From assembly GCF_003665155.1 (NCBI RefSeq), contig NZ_RCFQ01000015.1:1-61585 (forward strand): a DNA stretch of 61,585 nucleotides, given 5' to 3'. The notes under the pieces were generated by a model, which saw nothing but the letters and a program-made list of their open reading frames with translations, was not told the DNA's origin and did no database searches. This document shows positions 54,853 to 61,585 of the stretch, piece by piece. The translations under genes and the position numbers were made by a program. This stretch comes from Mariprofundus sp. EBB-1 (lineage in GTDB: Bacteria > Pseudomonadota > Zetaproteobacteria > Mariprofundales > Mariprofundaceae). Position 1 is the first letter of the stretch; the number at the start of each line of letters is the position of its first letter.

Positions 54853-57027
54853 TTAGTCATCATCGGTCAGGCGAGCCAGGATCTGACCACGAACCGGATC
54901 GGTGGATTCTATCACTACATCCAGTGTCTCACCCAGATGATAGGCATGGCCGCTATGCTTGGAAGCAAGGGTATGGCCCATTTCATCCAGAATAAACGCA
55001 CCTGTCAAATCATCCACATCCAGTGATGCTTCAGCCATTGTGCCTTCCAGTTCAAAGAAGATGCGACGTTTAGTTAAGCCCGAAATACGCGCGCTCATGG
55101 TTTTGCCAACATCTTTAGCATGAAACAGGGCCGCCAACATCGCTTGAGTATCCCACTCGCCGCGCTGCTGTTTGCGTTCCTGGGTTGATGTCTGCGAACC
55201 AATTTCGGCCAGCGTATTTTCATGCTGTACCTTATTCGGGTCCTGGCCTTTGATCAGCGCTTTTAGACGACGATGCACAATCAGATCGGCATAACGGCGA
55301 ATTGGACTGGTGAAATGCGCATAAGATTCATACGCCAGACCGAAGTGCCCTTCGTTATTGGGCGTGTATTGTGCCCGCTGCATGGAGCGCAGCACCATGC
55401 GATGCAATACATGTGCGAACGGTTTACCTGCAGATTTCGACAACACATGCTGCACTGCACCCGGTTTAACCTTGCCATCTTTATCCTTGGCCTTGGGCAG
55501 AACGACAAACAAGCCGAACGGGGCCAGATAATCATTGAGTTTTTCAATGGCTTCACGTTCTGGTGCTGCATGCACACGGTATAATGTCGGGCAATGATGT
55601 GATTCCATATATTCAGCTACGGCCGTATTGGCAGAGAGCATCATCTCTTCAATGAGTCGGTGAGCAATGTTGCGATCAGAGGCAGTCATATCGACGACGA
55701 CATCATTTTCAAGCTTGGCGCGTACTTCCGGCATATCAAGGTCGAGTGCGCCACGTCTTTCACGTCTGATCAGCAGTTTTCGGAACAGGCGTGCCGCATC
55801 ATCAAGCATATCGCGGATGCCTGCTTCTTCAACGCTACTTTCATCACCATCTTCCAGCCATTTTGCAACCTGTGTATAGGTTAAACGTGCCTGTGAATGA
55901 ATGACTGCGTTATAGATATGAATAGAGCGGCGTGTGCCATTGGCATCAAAACGCATCCGTACGGTCATGGCCAGGCGCGCTACGTTTGGATTCAGAGAGC
56001 AGAGGCCATTGGATAGTTTTTCGGGCAACATTGGAATCACACGATCAGGGAAATAGAAGGAGTTACTGCGTTCCAGCGCTTCTTCATCCAAGGCAGAACG
56101 TGGTTTAACATAATGTGCTACATCGGCAATAGCCACCCAGGTTTCAAAACCTTCGCCGCGTGGCAATACACAAATGGCATCATCAAAATCACGCGCATCT
56201 TCGCCATCAATGGTAACAAACGGCAGATGTCTTAAGTCTTTGCGCTCTTCAATATCTTTTTCAGCCACTTCATCTGAGAAAGCGTTGGCCTCAGCGACGA
56301 CCTTGGCCGGGAATTCATTTGTTAATCCAAGCTCGGCAACGATCAGGTCGATCAGACGGGAAGGTGAAAGGTTATCACCGAGTACCTCCTGCACGCGTCC
56401 GCGTAGAGGGCCGGAGCCGCGAGATATGTCGATGCGCACCCAGTCGCCATCAGTGGCGCCGTTGCAGTCTTTATGGGCAATGAGAATATTTTGCAAAATT
56501 TTACGGGAGCGCGGTTTTACCAACGCATTATTGCCTTGAATCAGGAATTGGCCAACCAGTATAGATGATGCATGTTCAACAATGCGTACTACTTCAGCAG
56601 ATTCTCGACCGCGATTACGCACCGCACGCACCTCTACAGTGTCGCCATGCATCAAACCGTTCATCTGTTCATGCGGCAGAAAAAAACCTTTTTCTACGCC
56701 AACAACATCAACAAAACCGAAACCATCGGGATGGGCGGAGACAATGCCTGTCCATGTTTGTTGGTCTTTTTTGCTTACGGTTGCCCAGGGAGATTTACCA
56801 CCTGCTTTCCGCTTTTGACGGCTAGGGCGCTCAGAGGTTTTGTCCCATGCACTATTGCCACGCGATTTTTTTGCAGCGCTTTTATTGCCGGACTGTTCGT
56901 CGGCATCCCGCTTTTTGTCAGACTTTTTTGGCCACTTGTTGCCTGACCGTGCGTCCGGGGTCTGTTTTTTTCCCGATCTTTTTGGCCATTTATTGCCTGA
57001 ATCTGTTTCGTTTTTCTTTCTTGACAC
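54853..57027 (-). CDS. rnr: Ribonuclease R
   Basis: RNase R has 724 residues from the GTG at 57027, with GGAG at spacing 8; the frame is open to 57081 but that part overlaps the tRNA-Leu(CAG) promoter. A Lys/Ser-rich N-terminal tail (about 1-75) contains a repeated SGNKWPK unit. OB/cold-shock domains follow (TWTGIVSAHPDGFGFV). The RNB catalytic core has GEDARDFDDAICV, and an S1 domain ends the protein. It degrades structured RNA from 3' to 5'. It lies between two tRNA-Leu genes. Confidence 0.95.
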   Translation of the reverse strand: MSRKKNETDSGNKWPKRSGKKQTPDARSGNKWPKKSDKKRDADEQSGNKSAAKKSRGNSAWDKTSERPSRQKRKAGGKSPWATVSKKDQQTWTGIVSAHPDGFGFVDVVGVEKGFFLPHEQMNGLMHGDTVEVRAVRNRGRESAEVVRIVEHASSILVGQFLIQGNNALVKPRSRKILQNILIAHKDCNGATDGDWVRIDISRGSGPLRGRVQEVLGDNLSPSRLIDLIVAELGLTNEFPAKVVAEANAFSDEVAEKDIEERKDLRHLPFVTIDGEDARDFDDAICVLPRGEGFETWVAIADVAHYVKPRSALDEEALERSNSFYFPDRVIPMLPEKLSNGLCSLNPNVARLAMTVRMRFDANGTRRSIHIYNAVIHSQARLTYTQVAKWLEDGDESSVEEAGIRDMLDDAARLFRKLLIRRERRGALDLDMPEVRAKLENDVVVDMTASDRNIAHRLIEEMMLSANTAVAEYMESHHCPTLYRVHAAPEREAIEKLNDYLAPFGLFVVLPKAKDKDGKVKPGAVQHVLSKSAGKPFAHVLHRMVLRSMQRAQYTPNNEGHFGLAYESYAHFTSPIRRYADLIVHRRLKALIKGQDPNKVQHENTLAEIGSQTSTQERKQQRGEWDTQAMLAALFHAKDVGKTMSARISGLTKRRIFFELEGTMAEASLDVDDLTGAFILDEMGHTLASKHSGHAYHLGETLDVVIESTDPVRGQILARLTDDD

Positions 57028-57048
57028 TATGTTGCTCCATCCTATGAT
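57021..57048 (+). promoter_or_regulatory. Sigma70-type promoter of tRNA-Leu(CAG)
   Basis: TTGACA (57021-57026), a 16-base spacer and TATGAT (57043-57048) lie about 40 bases before the tRNA 5' end. The -35 box overlaps the GTG start of the divergent rnr gene. Confidence 0.8.
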
Positions 57049-57086
57049 TGCGCGCCTTCGTGGACCCGCAGTGCGGGACACTATAG

Positions 57087-57173
57087 GCCGAGGTGGCGGA
57101 ATTGGTAGACGCGCTAGCTTCAGGTGCTAGTTTCCTCTTGGAAGTGCTGGTTCGAGTCCAGTTCTCGGTACCA
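57087..57173 (+). tRNA. tRNA-Leu (anticodon CAG)
   Basis: An 87-nt class II tRNA. The anticodon stem CTAGC/GCTAG encloses TT-CAG-GT. A long variable arm, the T-loop TTCGAGT and an encoded CCA (57171-57173) are present. A P4-type integrase lies just downstream, so its 3' end is the likely attachment site of the second element. Confidence 0.97.
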
Positions 57174-57206
57174 TTTAGTAATATCATATAATAGCAGAAA
57201 GACGCG

Positions 57207-57233
57207 AAAGCCCTTGGAAACAGGGGCTTTTTT
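57207..57233 (+). terminator. Terminator of tRNA-Leu(CAG)
   Basis: The stem AAAGCCC/GGGCTTT is followed by a T run 34 bases after the tRNA. Confidence 0.85.
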
Positions 57234-57315
57234 CTTGTGGGGTTGTCGCATAGGTGCCATACTGACGCAATGAAGCGCATGATTTACAGGGGTATATTCC
57301 GTGGTACGGCAAGTC

Positions 57316-57358
57316 GTACCCCACCGCAGATCTCAAACGTACCCCAGTTTGTACCCCA
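57316..57358. repeat. Three GTACCCCA direct repeats before the P4-type integrase
   Basis: Copies at 57316-57323, 57339-57346 and 57351-57358 lie between the tRNA and the int start. Repeats in this place are common in P4-like elements and may bind the integrase arm domain or the AlpA factor. A GGTACG/CGTACC hairpin precedes them. Confidence 0.55.
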
Positions 57359-57384
57359 GCATTTGCGCTCATTTGAGGTGTGAA

Positions 57385-58605
57385 ATGGCTCTAACAGATG
57401 TTCAAATCCGTAAAACAGCATGCCCAACGGATAAAGCGCAGATCAAAAAGTATGATGCAGATGGTCTATTTATGGCTTTTAAGCGTTCTGGTAAGAAAGT
57501 ATGGCGGTACAGATTCACTCTGGCAGGGAAGGAAAAGCTTTTAACGCTTGGTGACTATCCGGCACTAACATTAAAAGAAGCTCGCAAGATAGTGGGCGAA
57601 TTTAACCTAGAGGTTATGCGCGGCGTTGACCCAGCCATAGCAAGAGCCAAAAAAAAGCAGAAAGATGATGATTGCAAACCAACCTTTGAACCAGTTGCAC
57701 GCGAATGGATGGAACAAGTTAGCCGTGATTGGGTAGATAAGTCAGCTCAGAAGCTCACCACATGGATGGAGGTTGATGTTTTCCCTTATATGGGTGGCAT
57801 GACCTTTGAGGAAATAGAAGCGCCTGATGTGTTGCTTATTCTTCGTCGTGTATATGCAGCCGGACATGAATATAAGCTGCGCAAGCTTCATTCATACTTT
57901 AGCAGGATCTTCTCTTTCGCCATATCTCACGGTAAAGCCAAACGTAATCCAGCCAAAGATATTGTAATGCGTGACCTGTTCGGAAAGGTGAACAGTGAAC
58001 ATAGACCAGCATTCACCACTGCGACAGATGCAGGCAAGTTGATGCGGATGATTGAAGGGTATGAAGGTAGCCACCTGACACGCGATGCGTTGAAGCTGAT
58101 GGCGCTGATGTTCACAAGGCCAGGCGAATTGCGGCAGATGAAGTGGAAAGAGATTGATTTCAAAGCTAAGCAATGGCGCTACTTTGTGAGCAAGACCAGC
58201 GTTGAACATATTGTACCGCTATCAGAGCAGGCGTTAGCAATACTGGAAGGGCTAAAGCCTATATCCAGTCATCTTGAGTATGTCTTTATAGGTGCAAGAT
58301 CAGTTCACCGACCAATGAGCAACAACACCATGAATGCAGCTTTAAGAAGCATGGGCATTGATACCAAGACAGAGCATTGCTCGCATGGCTTCCGCGCTAT
58401 GGCGCGCACCCTGTTGGCTGAAAAGGGTTGGAATACTGATTTTATTGAACGCCAGCTTTGTCATAAAGAACGCGATGCAACAGTAGAAGCCTATGCCCGC
58501 GCAAAGTATTTGGATGACCGTTGCTTGATGATGCAAGACTGGGCTGATTATCTGGATGCATTGCGTGATGGTGCGCAGGTGATACCCTTTAAGCGTTCAG
58601 CCTGA
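57385..58605 (+). CDS. int: P4-type tyrosine integrase
   Basis: The integrase has 406 residues from the ATG at 57385 (MALTDVQIRKTACP) with GAGGTG as RBS. The frame is open to 57301, but that part covers the GTACCCCA repeats. The N-terminal DUF4102 arm domain (about 1-90, DADGLFMAFKRSGKKVWRYRF) is typical. Catalytic residues are Arg in FTRPGELRQMKW, His/Arg in HGFRAMARTLL, His in QLCHKERD and Tyr in EAYARAKYLDDR. It is adjacent to tRNA-Leu(CAG), its target. Confidence 0.95.
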   Translation: MALTDVQIRKTACPTDKAQIKKYDADGLFMAFKRSGKKVWRYRFTLAGKEKLLTLGDYPALTLKEARKIVGEFNLEVMRGVDPAIARAKKKQKDDDCKPTFEPVAREWMEQVSRDWVDKSAQKLTTWMEVDVFPYMGGMTFEEIEAPDVLLILRRVYAAGHEYKLRKLHSYFSRIFSFAISHGKAKRNPAKDIVMRDLFGKVNSEHRPAFTTATDAGKLMRMIEGYEGSHLTRDALKLMALMFTRPGELRQMKWKEIDFKAKQWRYFVSKTSVEHIVPLSEQALAILEGLKPISSHLEYVFIGARSVHRPMSNNTMNAALRSMGIDTKTEHCSHGFRAMARTLLAEKGWNTDFIERQLCHKERDATVEAYARAKYLDDRCLMMQDWADYLDALRDGAQVIPFKRSA

Positions 58606-58624
58606 CCAGTTGGCAGGGCGGATA

Positions 58625-58646
58625 GGCAGGGCTTGATCACCCTGCC
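58625..58646. repeat. Hairpin after the P4-type integrase
   Basis: GGCAGGG/CCCTGCC with an 8-base loop and no T run lies 20 bases after int. Further on, CACACCCCTTC pairs imperfectly with GAAGAGGTGTG just before the next start and could cover that gene's RBS. Confidence 0.45.
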
Positions 58647-58717
58647 GAACAGGTTGCACACCCCTTCCGTCCAGCCTCTCTACTTTGAGACAAAATCGTG
58701 TGCAGAAGAGGTGTGTT

Positions 58718-59443
58718 GTGGACATAGATAAAAGCATGAACGCCATTGAAATAATTAAAGCGAGAAGCCCGAAAATAGGGCCTGTGGAGATTGATTCTAC
58801 AGCTATAGCGATTCTTGAGAAATATGTTGGGGCCTCCCATATTAACGATGGCGATTGGCCCGAGCTTTGTTATGATAATGGTGAAGAAAAAAGCTATCTT
58901 CGCATACTCTTGGATTATTGGGCTGACGCATACTCATTCCCTATAGATGCAAACTTATGTGATGTTTTTGAAGATTTTGACAAATACATAGAGGGTGAAG
59001 CTTCCCTGCAACACGCCATGCTATATAATCTTCCTATTCCAGATGATGTTTTGAAAGTTCATTTTCACAAGCTAATAGAATATGAAAAAGATGAGGCCGA
59101 TAGTGAGGATATAATTCGCTTGCTAAGGTTTCTTGATATGGCAATTCAGGAAGGGCTTTTTGATAGTAAGGCGCCAGAAATATTCGTTAAGAAAATATTT
59201 GCAGAGCATGGGGCACGAGGTGGAAAATTACACCACGCCGATGATCGCCAAGCATTCAAAAGCGATTATCGAGATGAGAGAGGTGATGAACCTGACCATT
59301 CACCTACCCGCCCCAGTATTTGCACATCACTAAAGCCACATTATCCAAGCGTTGCTGATTCAACAATGTTAAAATGGGCAAAGGAGGCCGACAAAGAAGA
59401 TGGCTTTAATCGCAAAAGTGGCAGACCTAAAAAGGGGGAGTGA
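58718..59443 (+). CDS. Hypothetical element protein
   Basis: The product has 241 residues from the GTG at 58718 (AGAGGTG upstream); the ATG at 58736 is an alternative. It is acidic in its middle part (LLDYWADAYSFPIDANLCDVFE) with a basic, proline-containing end (KSGRPKKGE). No family is recognised. The segment near 205-241 (LKPHYPSVADSTMLKWAKEA) resembles a short DNA-binding tail of element proteins. Confidence 0.6.
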   Translation: MDIDKSMNAIEIIKARSPKIGPVEIDSTAIAILEKYVGASHINDGDWPELCYDNGEEKSYLRILLDYWADAYSFPIDANLCDVFEDFDKYIEGEASLQHAMLYNLPIPDDVLKVHFHKLIEYEKDEADSEDIIRLLRFLDMAIQEGLFDSKAPEIFVKKIFAEHGARGGKLHHADDRQAFKSDYRDERGDEPDHSPTRPSICTSLKPHYPSVADSTMLKWAKEADKEDGFNRKSGRPKKGE

Positions 59444-59571
59444 ACCCTGCATAATAGGGTATTAGACCCTGTAAAATAAGTCATTTATCCCAGTTCAGCC
59501 ATTTATTAAAACCTTCCAGAAAGCCCCAAGCTTCGCATATCACCGCAACAAGCGGACATGTGAGGCATATC

Positions 59572-59748
59572 ATGCAATATAATCGAGCAAGACAAGTAGC
59601 ATCCAGACTAGATATTTCAGAATCGACAGTTTGGAGATGGGCAAAAGCAGGTAAACTACCCAAGCCGATAAAGTTATCCAATAGAGTGACTGTATTTAAT
59701 TCAGAGGAAGTTGATGCAGCAATCGAAGCGTTAGGTGGTGCTGTATGA
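59572..59748 (+). CDS. AlpA-family DNA-binding regulator/excisionase
   Basis: The product has 58 residues from the ATG at 59572, with GAGG at 6-base spacing. The fold is a MerR-like helix-turn-helix plus wing: RARQVASRLDISESTVWRWA, then KAGKLPKPIKLSNRVTVFNS. AlpA-like proteins control int and excision in P4-type elements. It starts a chain of overlapping genes. Confidence 0.88.
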   Translation: MQYNRARQVASRLDISESTVWRWAKAGKLPKPIKLSNRVTVFNSEEVDAAIEALGGAV

Positions 59749-60041
59749 CTACTCAAATAGAAAAGGCCACCCCCACGGCGGCCAATCCCAAAGCAAGCAG
59801 CCTGAAAGATACCAGCACAGCAGCACAATGTATGCGCTTAAAAGCAGCATTGAAGGTTCACCCCATGAACACAAACGAAATCAGGCATGGTCTGGATATT
59901 ATGGAGGTTGCCGCACGCATTTGGGATTTACGCAATAAGTACGGCTGTGATATTCATACTCAGATGATTGAGGTGGAAAACGATATTGGTGTTAAACATA
60001 AAATAGCATTGTACAGCCTAATCAGCGAAGCAATGAAATGA
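59745..60041 (+). CDS. Small helix-turn-helix-like protein
   Basis: The product has 98 residues and overlaps the alpA-like stop by 4 bases (ATGA). The middle reads like a winged-helix for element regulation (MNTNEIRHGLDIMEVAARIW then DLRNKYGCDI). Similar proteins occur in prophages and satellites after AlpA. The exact function is unknown. Confidence 0.7.
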   Translation: MTTQIEKATPTAANPKASSLKDTSTAAQCMRLKAALKVHPMNTNEIRHGLDIMEVAARIWDLRNKYGCDIHTQMIEVENDIGVKHKIALYSLISEAMK

Positions 60042-60268
60042 ACACCAAAAGAATGCATAAAAGCAAATCAACCACTGACAGAGCAAGACTTCACCTTCTA
60101 GGTGTTTGCCTGATTGATTCAGTCTATGCCTGCCATATCCCTGCAACCGTTCACCTATCTGAGTATGGAGCTATGACCATCATGCTAATTCAGCGTGGTT
60201 TGGGGCTAAATGCAATCACACGGCACTTGGAAGCTGTAGGTATTACCGGACCAACCAGCTCTTGGTAA
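60038..60268 (+). CDS. Hypothetical small protein
   Basis: The product has 76 residues, overlapping the preceding stop by 4 bases (ATGA). The basic N-terminal end (KRMHKSKSTTDRARLHLLG) and LIQRGLGLNAITRHLEAVG suggest a helical, nucleic-acid-binding protein. No family is known. The overlap supports it being real. Confidence 0.6.
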   Translation: MNTKRMHKSKSTTDRARLHLLGVCLIDSVYACHIPATVHLSEYGAMTIMLIQRGLGLNAITRHLEAVGITGPTSSW

Positions 60269-60353
60269 GTGCCTTAGCTTCGATCCCTGATAATGCTAAC
60301 TATGGGAATATTTTCTGGCAGTCAGTAAGCGTGCTAGCAGAAGGTGTGGCAAG

Positions 60354-60764
60354 GTGACTGATCATAGAAATATGAAGCGGCGGAAGTGTCCGCCATTTGT
60401 ACGGCTGGATCGTGCAATGGTGGACTCTGACGCATTCAATGACTTGCGGCCTACATCGCTAGTGGTTCTGGTTTCCATCCTTCGCAGGCATAACGGATTT
60501 AACGGCACAAAAGATGATCCAATCATATGCCCATATTCAGCTATGAAAGGCGGCATATCCACGGCAACAATTGCAAAGGGTATTCGTGATCTTGAAGAAC
60601 ATGGTTTCATTAAGCGCATTCGATATGGCGGATTGATGAAGCAGCCCAACACATATGAGTTGCTGTTTACTTGGCATCAGTGGAAGCCGGATAAAAATGA
60701 AAGGAAACTTCAAAAAATAAAGCGATCAGGTTTAAAAAGTGAAGCTATGGGGGTGTTGCCATGA
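60354..60764 (+). CDS. Winged-helix protein, replication-like
   Basis: The product has 136 residues from the GTG at 60354; ATG 60372 is an alternative. The layout KCPPFVRLDRAMVDSDAFND at the start and MKGGISTATIAKGIRDLEEHGFIKR in the middle is a winged helix of the kind found in element replication initiators. YGGLMKQPNTYELLF follows as the wing. The C-terminal end is basic. Its stop overlaps the next ORF. Confidence 0.65.
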   Translation: MTDHRNMKRRKCPPFVRLDRAMVDSDAFNDLRPTSLVVLVSILRRHNGFNGTKDDPIICPYSAMKGGISTATIAKGIRDLEEHGFIKRIRYGGLMKQPNTYELLFTWHQWKPDKNERKLQKIKRSGLKSEAMGVLP

Positions 60765-61039
60765 TGCCCTCAGCTTTAATAAATAAACCTGTTAGACGAT
60801 TTTCACCATTTCTACAGCTTCAAAAACTAAAGACATCTTATATCTACCATACGCACAGTGCAGGTAGGGGGTGTTTAGTCTCTACAAGCATCAGCAGAAA
60901 GACCGTTGGGGTAATGAATCTTTTATGCATGCAAAATGAGTATTCACAGGCATCAGCCTTACATGATAATAAAACATTAACTTTACTAATGATTTGTGAA
61001 AAGAATTTTCAGGAGGCTGAAAAATGGGTGGCTATATGA
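60761..61039 (+). CDS. Hypothetical ORF, uncertain
   Basis: The ORF has 92 residues and begins at an ATG overlapping the previous stop (ATGA). Its composition is less protein-like (many Ser/Thr/His, no motif), and its end overlaps the next gene by 16 bases. It may be a real small protein or only an open frame. Confidence 0.35.
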   Translation: MMPSALINKPVRRFSPFLQLQKLKTSYIYHTHSAGRGCLVSTSISRKTVGVMNLLCMQNEYSQASALHDNKTLTLLMICEKNFQEAEKWVAI

Positions 61040-61585
61040 GTGGTAGAAGTGGCTGGCGTAGGAAGGCTGAAAGTCAGCATGCCGTTGATATTCAATGGAT
61101 GAAGCGCAAAGGCTGGCTGTATGATGGATGCGCCGGATCTCTACGATGGAGCTGCAGGGGTGAAGAAACAGGGAGTATTAGGTATCGCGTAACTGACGAA
61201 GCCCTTACCCTAATTTACAGGCATCGCGACAATGGCGGCGAATGGGAGCCTGTAGAGGCGAAAATTATCCTGACGCATACCCCCTGCAATTATGGCGGTA
61301 AACGTGTTTGGATGCTCTGCCCTCATTGCCACCGAAGATGCTCCAAGGTTTATATTGCTGGAAAATATCCGGCCTGTCGAAAGTGTTACAACCTGGCTTA
61401 TTACTCCGAAGCTGAAACCCGCATGGATCGTGCAATGCGTCAGGCACGCAAGGCACAGGCGAAGCTAGGCTATGATGGTGGTGATATGTCTGAATGGCTA
61501 CCTAAGCCCAAGGGCATGCACTGGAAGACATACTATAAGCTGAAACGGAAAGTAGATTATGGAAATGATATGTTTTGCTCAGAAA
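61024..61585 (+). CDS. Zinc-ribbon element protein of the MGG(S/Y)xSGR type, partial
   Basis: The gene starts at the ATG at 61024 with an excellent RBS (AGGAGG, 7-base spacing) and runs off the window after 187 codons. It begins MGGYMSGRSGWRR. A central TPCNYGGKRVWMLCP leads to two Cys pairs (CPHC, CRKC) as in zinc ribbons, then LAYYSEAETRMDRAMRQARK. Proteins of this kind are common, uncharacterised members of proteobacterial prophages and integrative elements. Confidence 0.8.
   Translation, partial: MGGYMSGRSGWRRKAESQHAVDIQWMKRKGWLYDGCAGSLRWSCRGEETGSIRYRVTDEALTLIYRHRDNGGEWEPVEAKIILTHTPCNYGGKRVWMLCPHCHRRCSKVYIAGKYPACRKCYNLAYYSEAETRMDRAMRQARKAQAKLGYDGGDMSEWLPKPKGMHWKTYYKLKRKVDYGNDMFCSE

Larger units (their letters stand above)
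57150..61585. mobile_element. Left part of a second integrative element at tRNA-Leu(CAG)
   Basis: A P4-type integrase 212 bases after the tRNA is followed by an AlpA-like regulator and a string of overlapping small ORFs, with no host gene up to the window edge. The right boundary, a second copy of the tRNA 3' end, is beyond the window. The exact left boundary within the tRNA is inferred. Confidence 0.75.

Overview
The window is a bacterial chromosome segment, most likely from a proteobacterium. Evidence: the rpmG-trpT-secE-nusG-rplKAJL-rpoBC order, a hemD-hemB-hemX-hemY run, a two-subunit glycine decarboxylase (gcvPA/gcvPB), and dense sensor kinase, HDOD and CheB-like genes. My best guess is a Mariprofundus-like Zetaproteobacterium or a close gamma-like lineage. 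That is an inference from gene content only.

1-12045: translation and transcription core, all on +. It holds rpmG, tRNA-Trp(CCA), secE, nusG, rplK, rplA, rplJ, rplL, rpoB and rpoC. Structured leaders precede rplK and rplJ, an attenuator-like hairpin separates rplL from rpoB, and a strong terminator follows rpoC. rpsL/rpsG/fusA do not follow rpoC here.

12046-21900: housekeeping. A DUF457-type membrane hydrolase and a SulP transporter converge on a shared terminator. Next come the haem genes hemD-hemB-hemX-hemY, convergent with a queA-nadE pair. A 178-bp element with 23-bp terminal inverted repeats lies just upstream of queA.

21923-39777: signalling and C1 metabolism. The - strand carries a hybrid kinase, a CheB-like methylesterase with a degenerate receiver, a single-domain receiver, a BarA-like tripartite kinase, a glyoxalase-fold protein and a ROK kinase. 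The + strand carries folD-gcvT-gcvH-gcvPA-gcvPB. After that, on -, come a histidine kinase, a receiver-HDOD protein and a receiver with a degenerate HD-GYP domain.

40080-46428: a - strand run of NusG-domain-II protein, Gx-type membrane protein, TonB-like protein, mutY, MEKHLA protein and rsmA. On + are an SDR, an MscS channel and a DUF992 secreted protein.

46429-61585: accessory DNA, visibly richer in A/T up to about 54.7 kb. A gene remnant and a class II Fic gene come first. Then follows a 6.2-kb integrative element in the 3' end of tRNA-Leu(TAA), bounded by near-identical att copies at 48489 and 54703. It carries a small leader ORF, an HUH (phage P2 gpA-type) replication endonuclease, a double ribbon-helix-helix protein and a 543-residue methyltransferase-like cargo gene set between 28/32 inverted repeats. 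An early operon completes it: a conserved small protein, a zinc-ribbon protein behind three anti-Shine-Dalgarno hairpins, an excisionase-like protein and a tyrosine integrase. rnr (RNase R) sits between this tRNA and tRNA-Leu(CAG). A second element starts at tRNA-Leu(CAG), with a P4-type integrase, an AlpA-like regulator and small replication/regulatory ORFs, and runs off the right edge. The cargo gene with its flanking repeats is the best candidate for an undescribed system, possibly phage defence, but no function can be proved from sequence alone.
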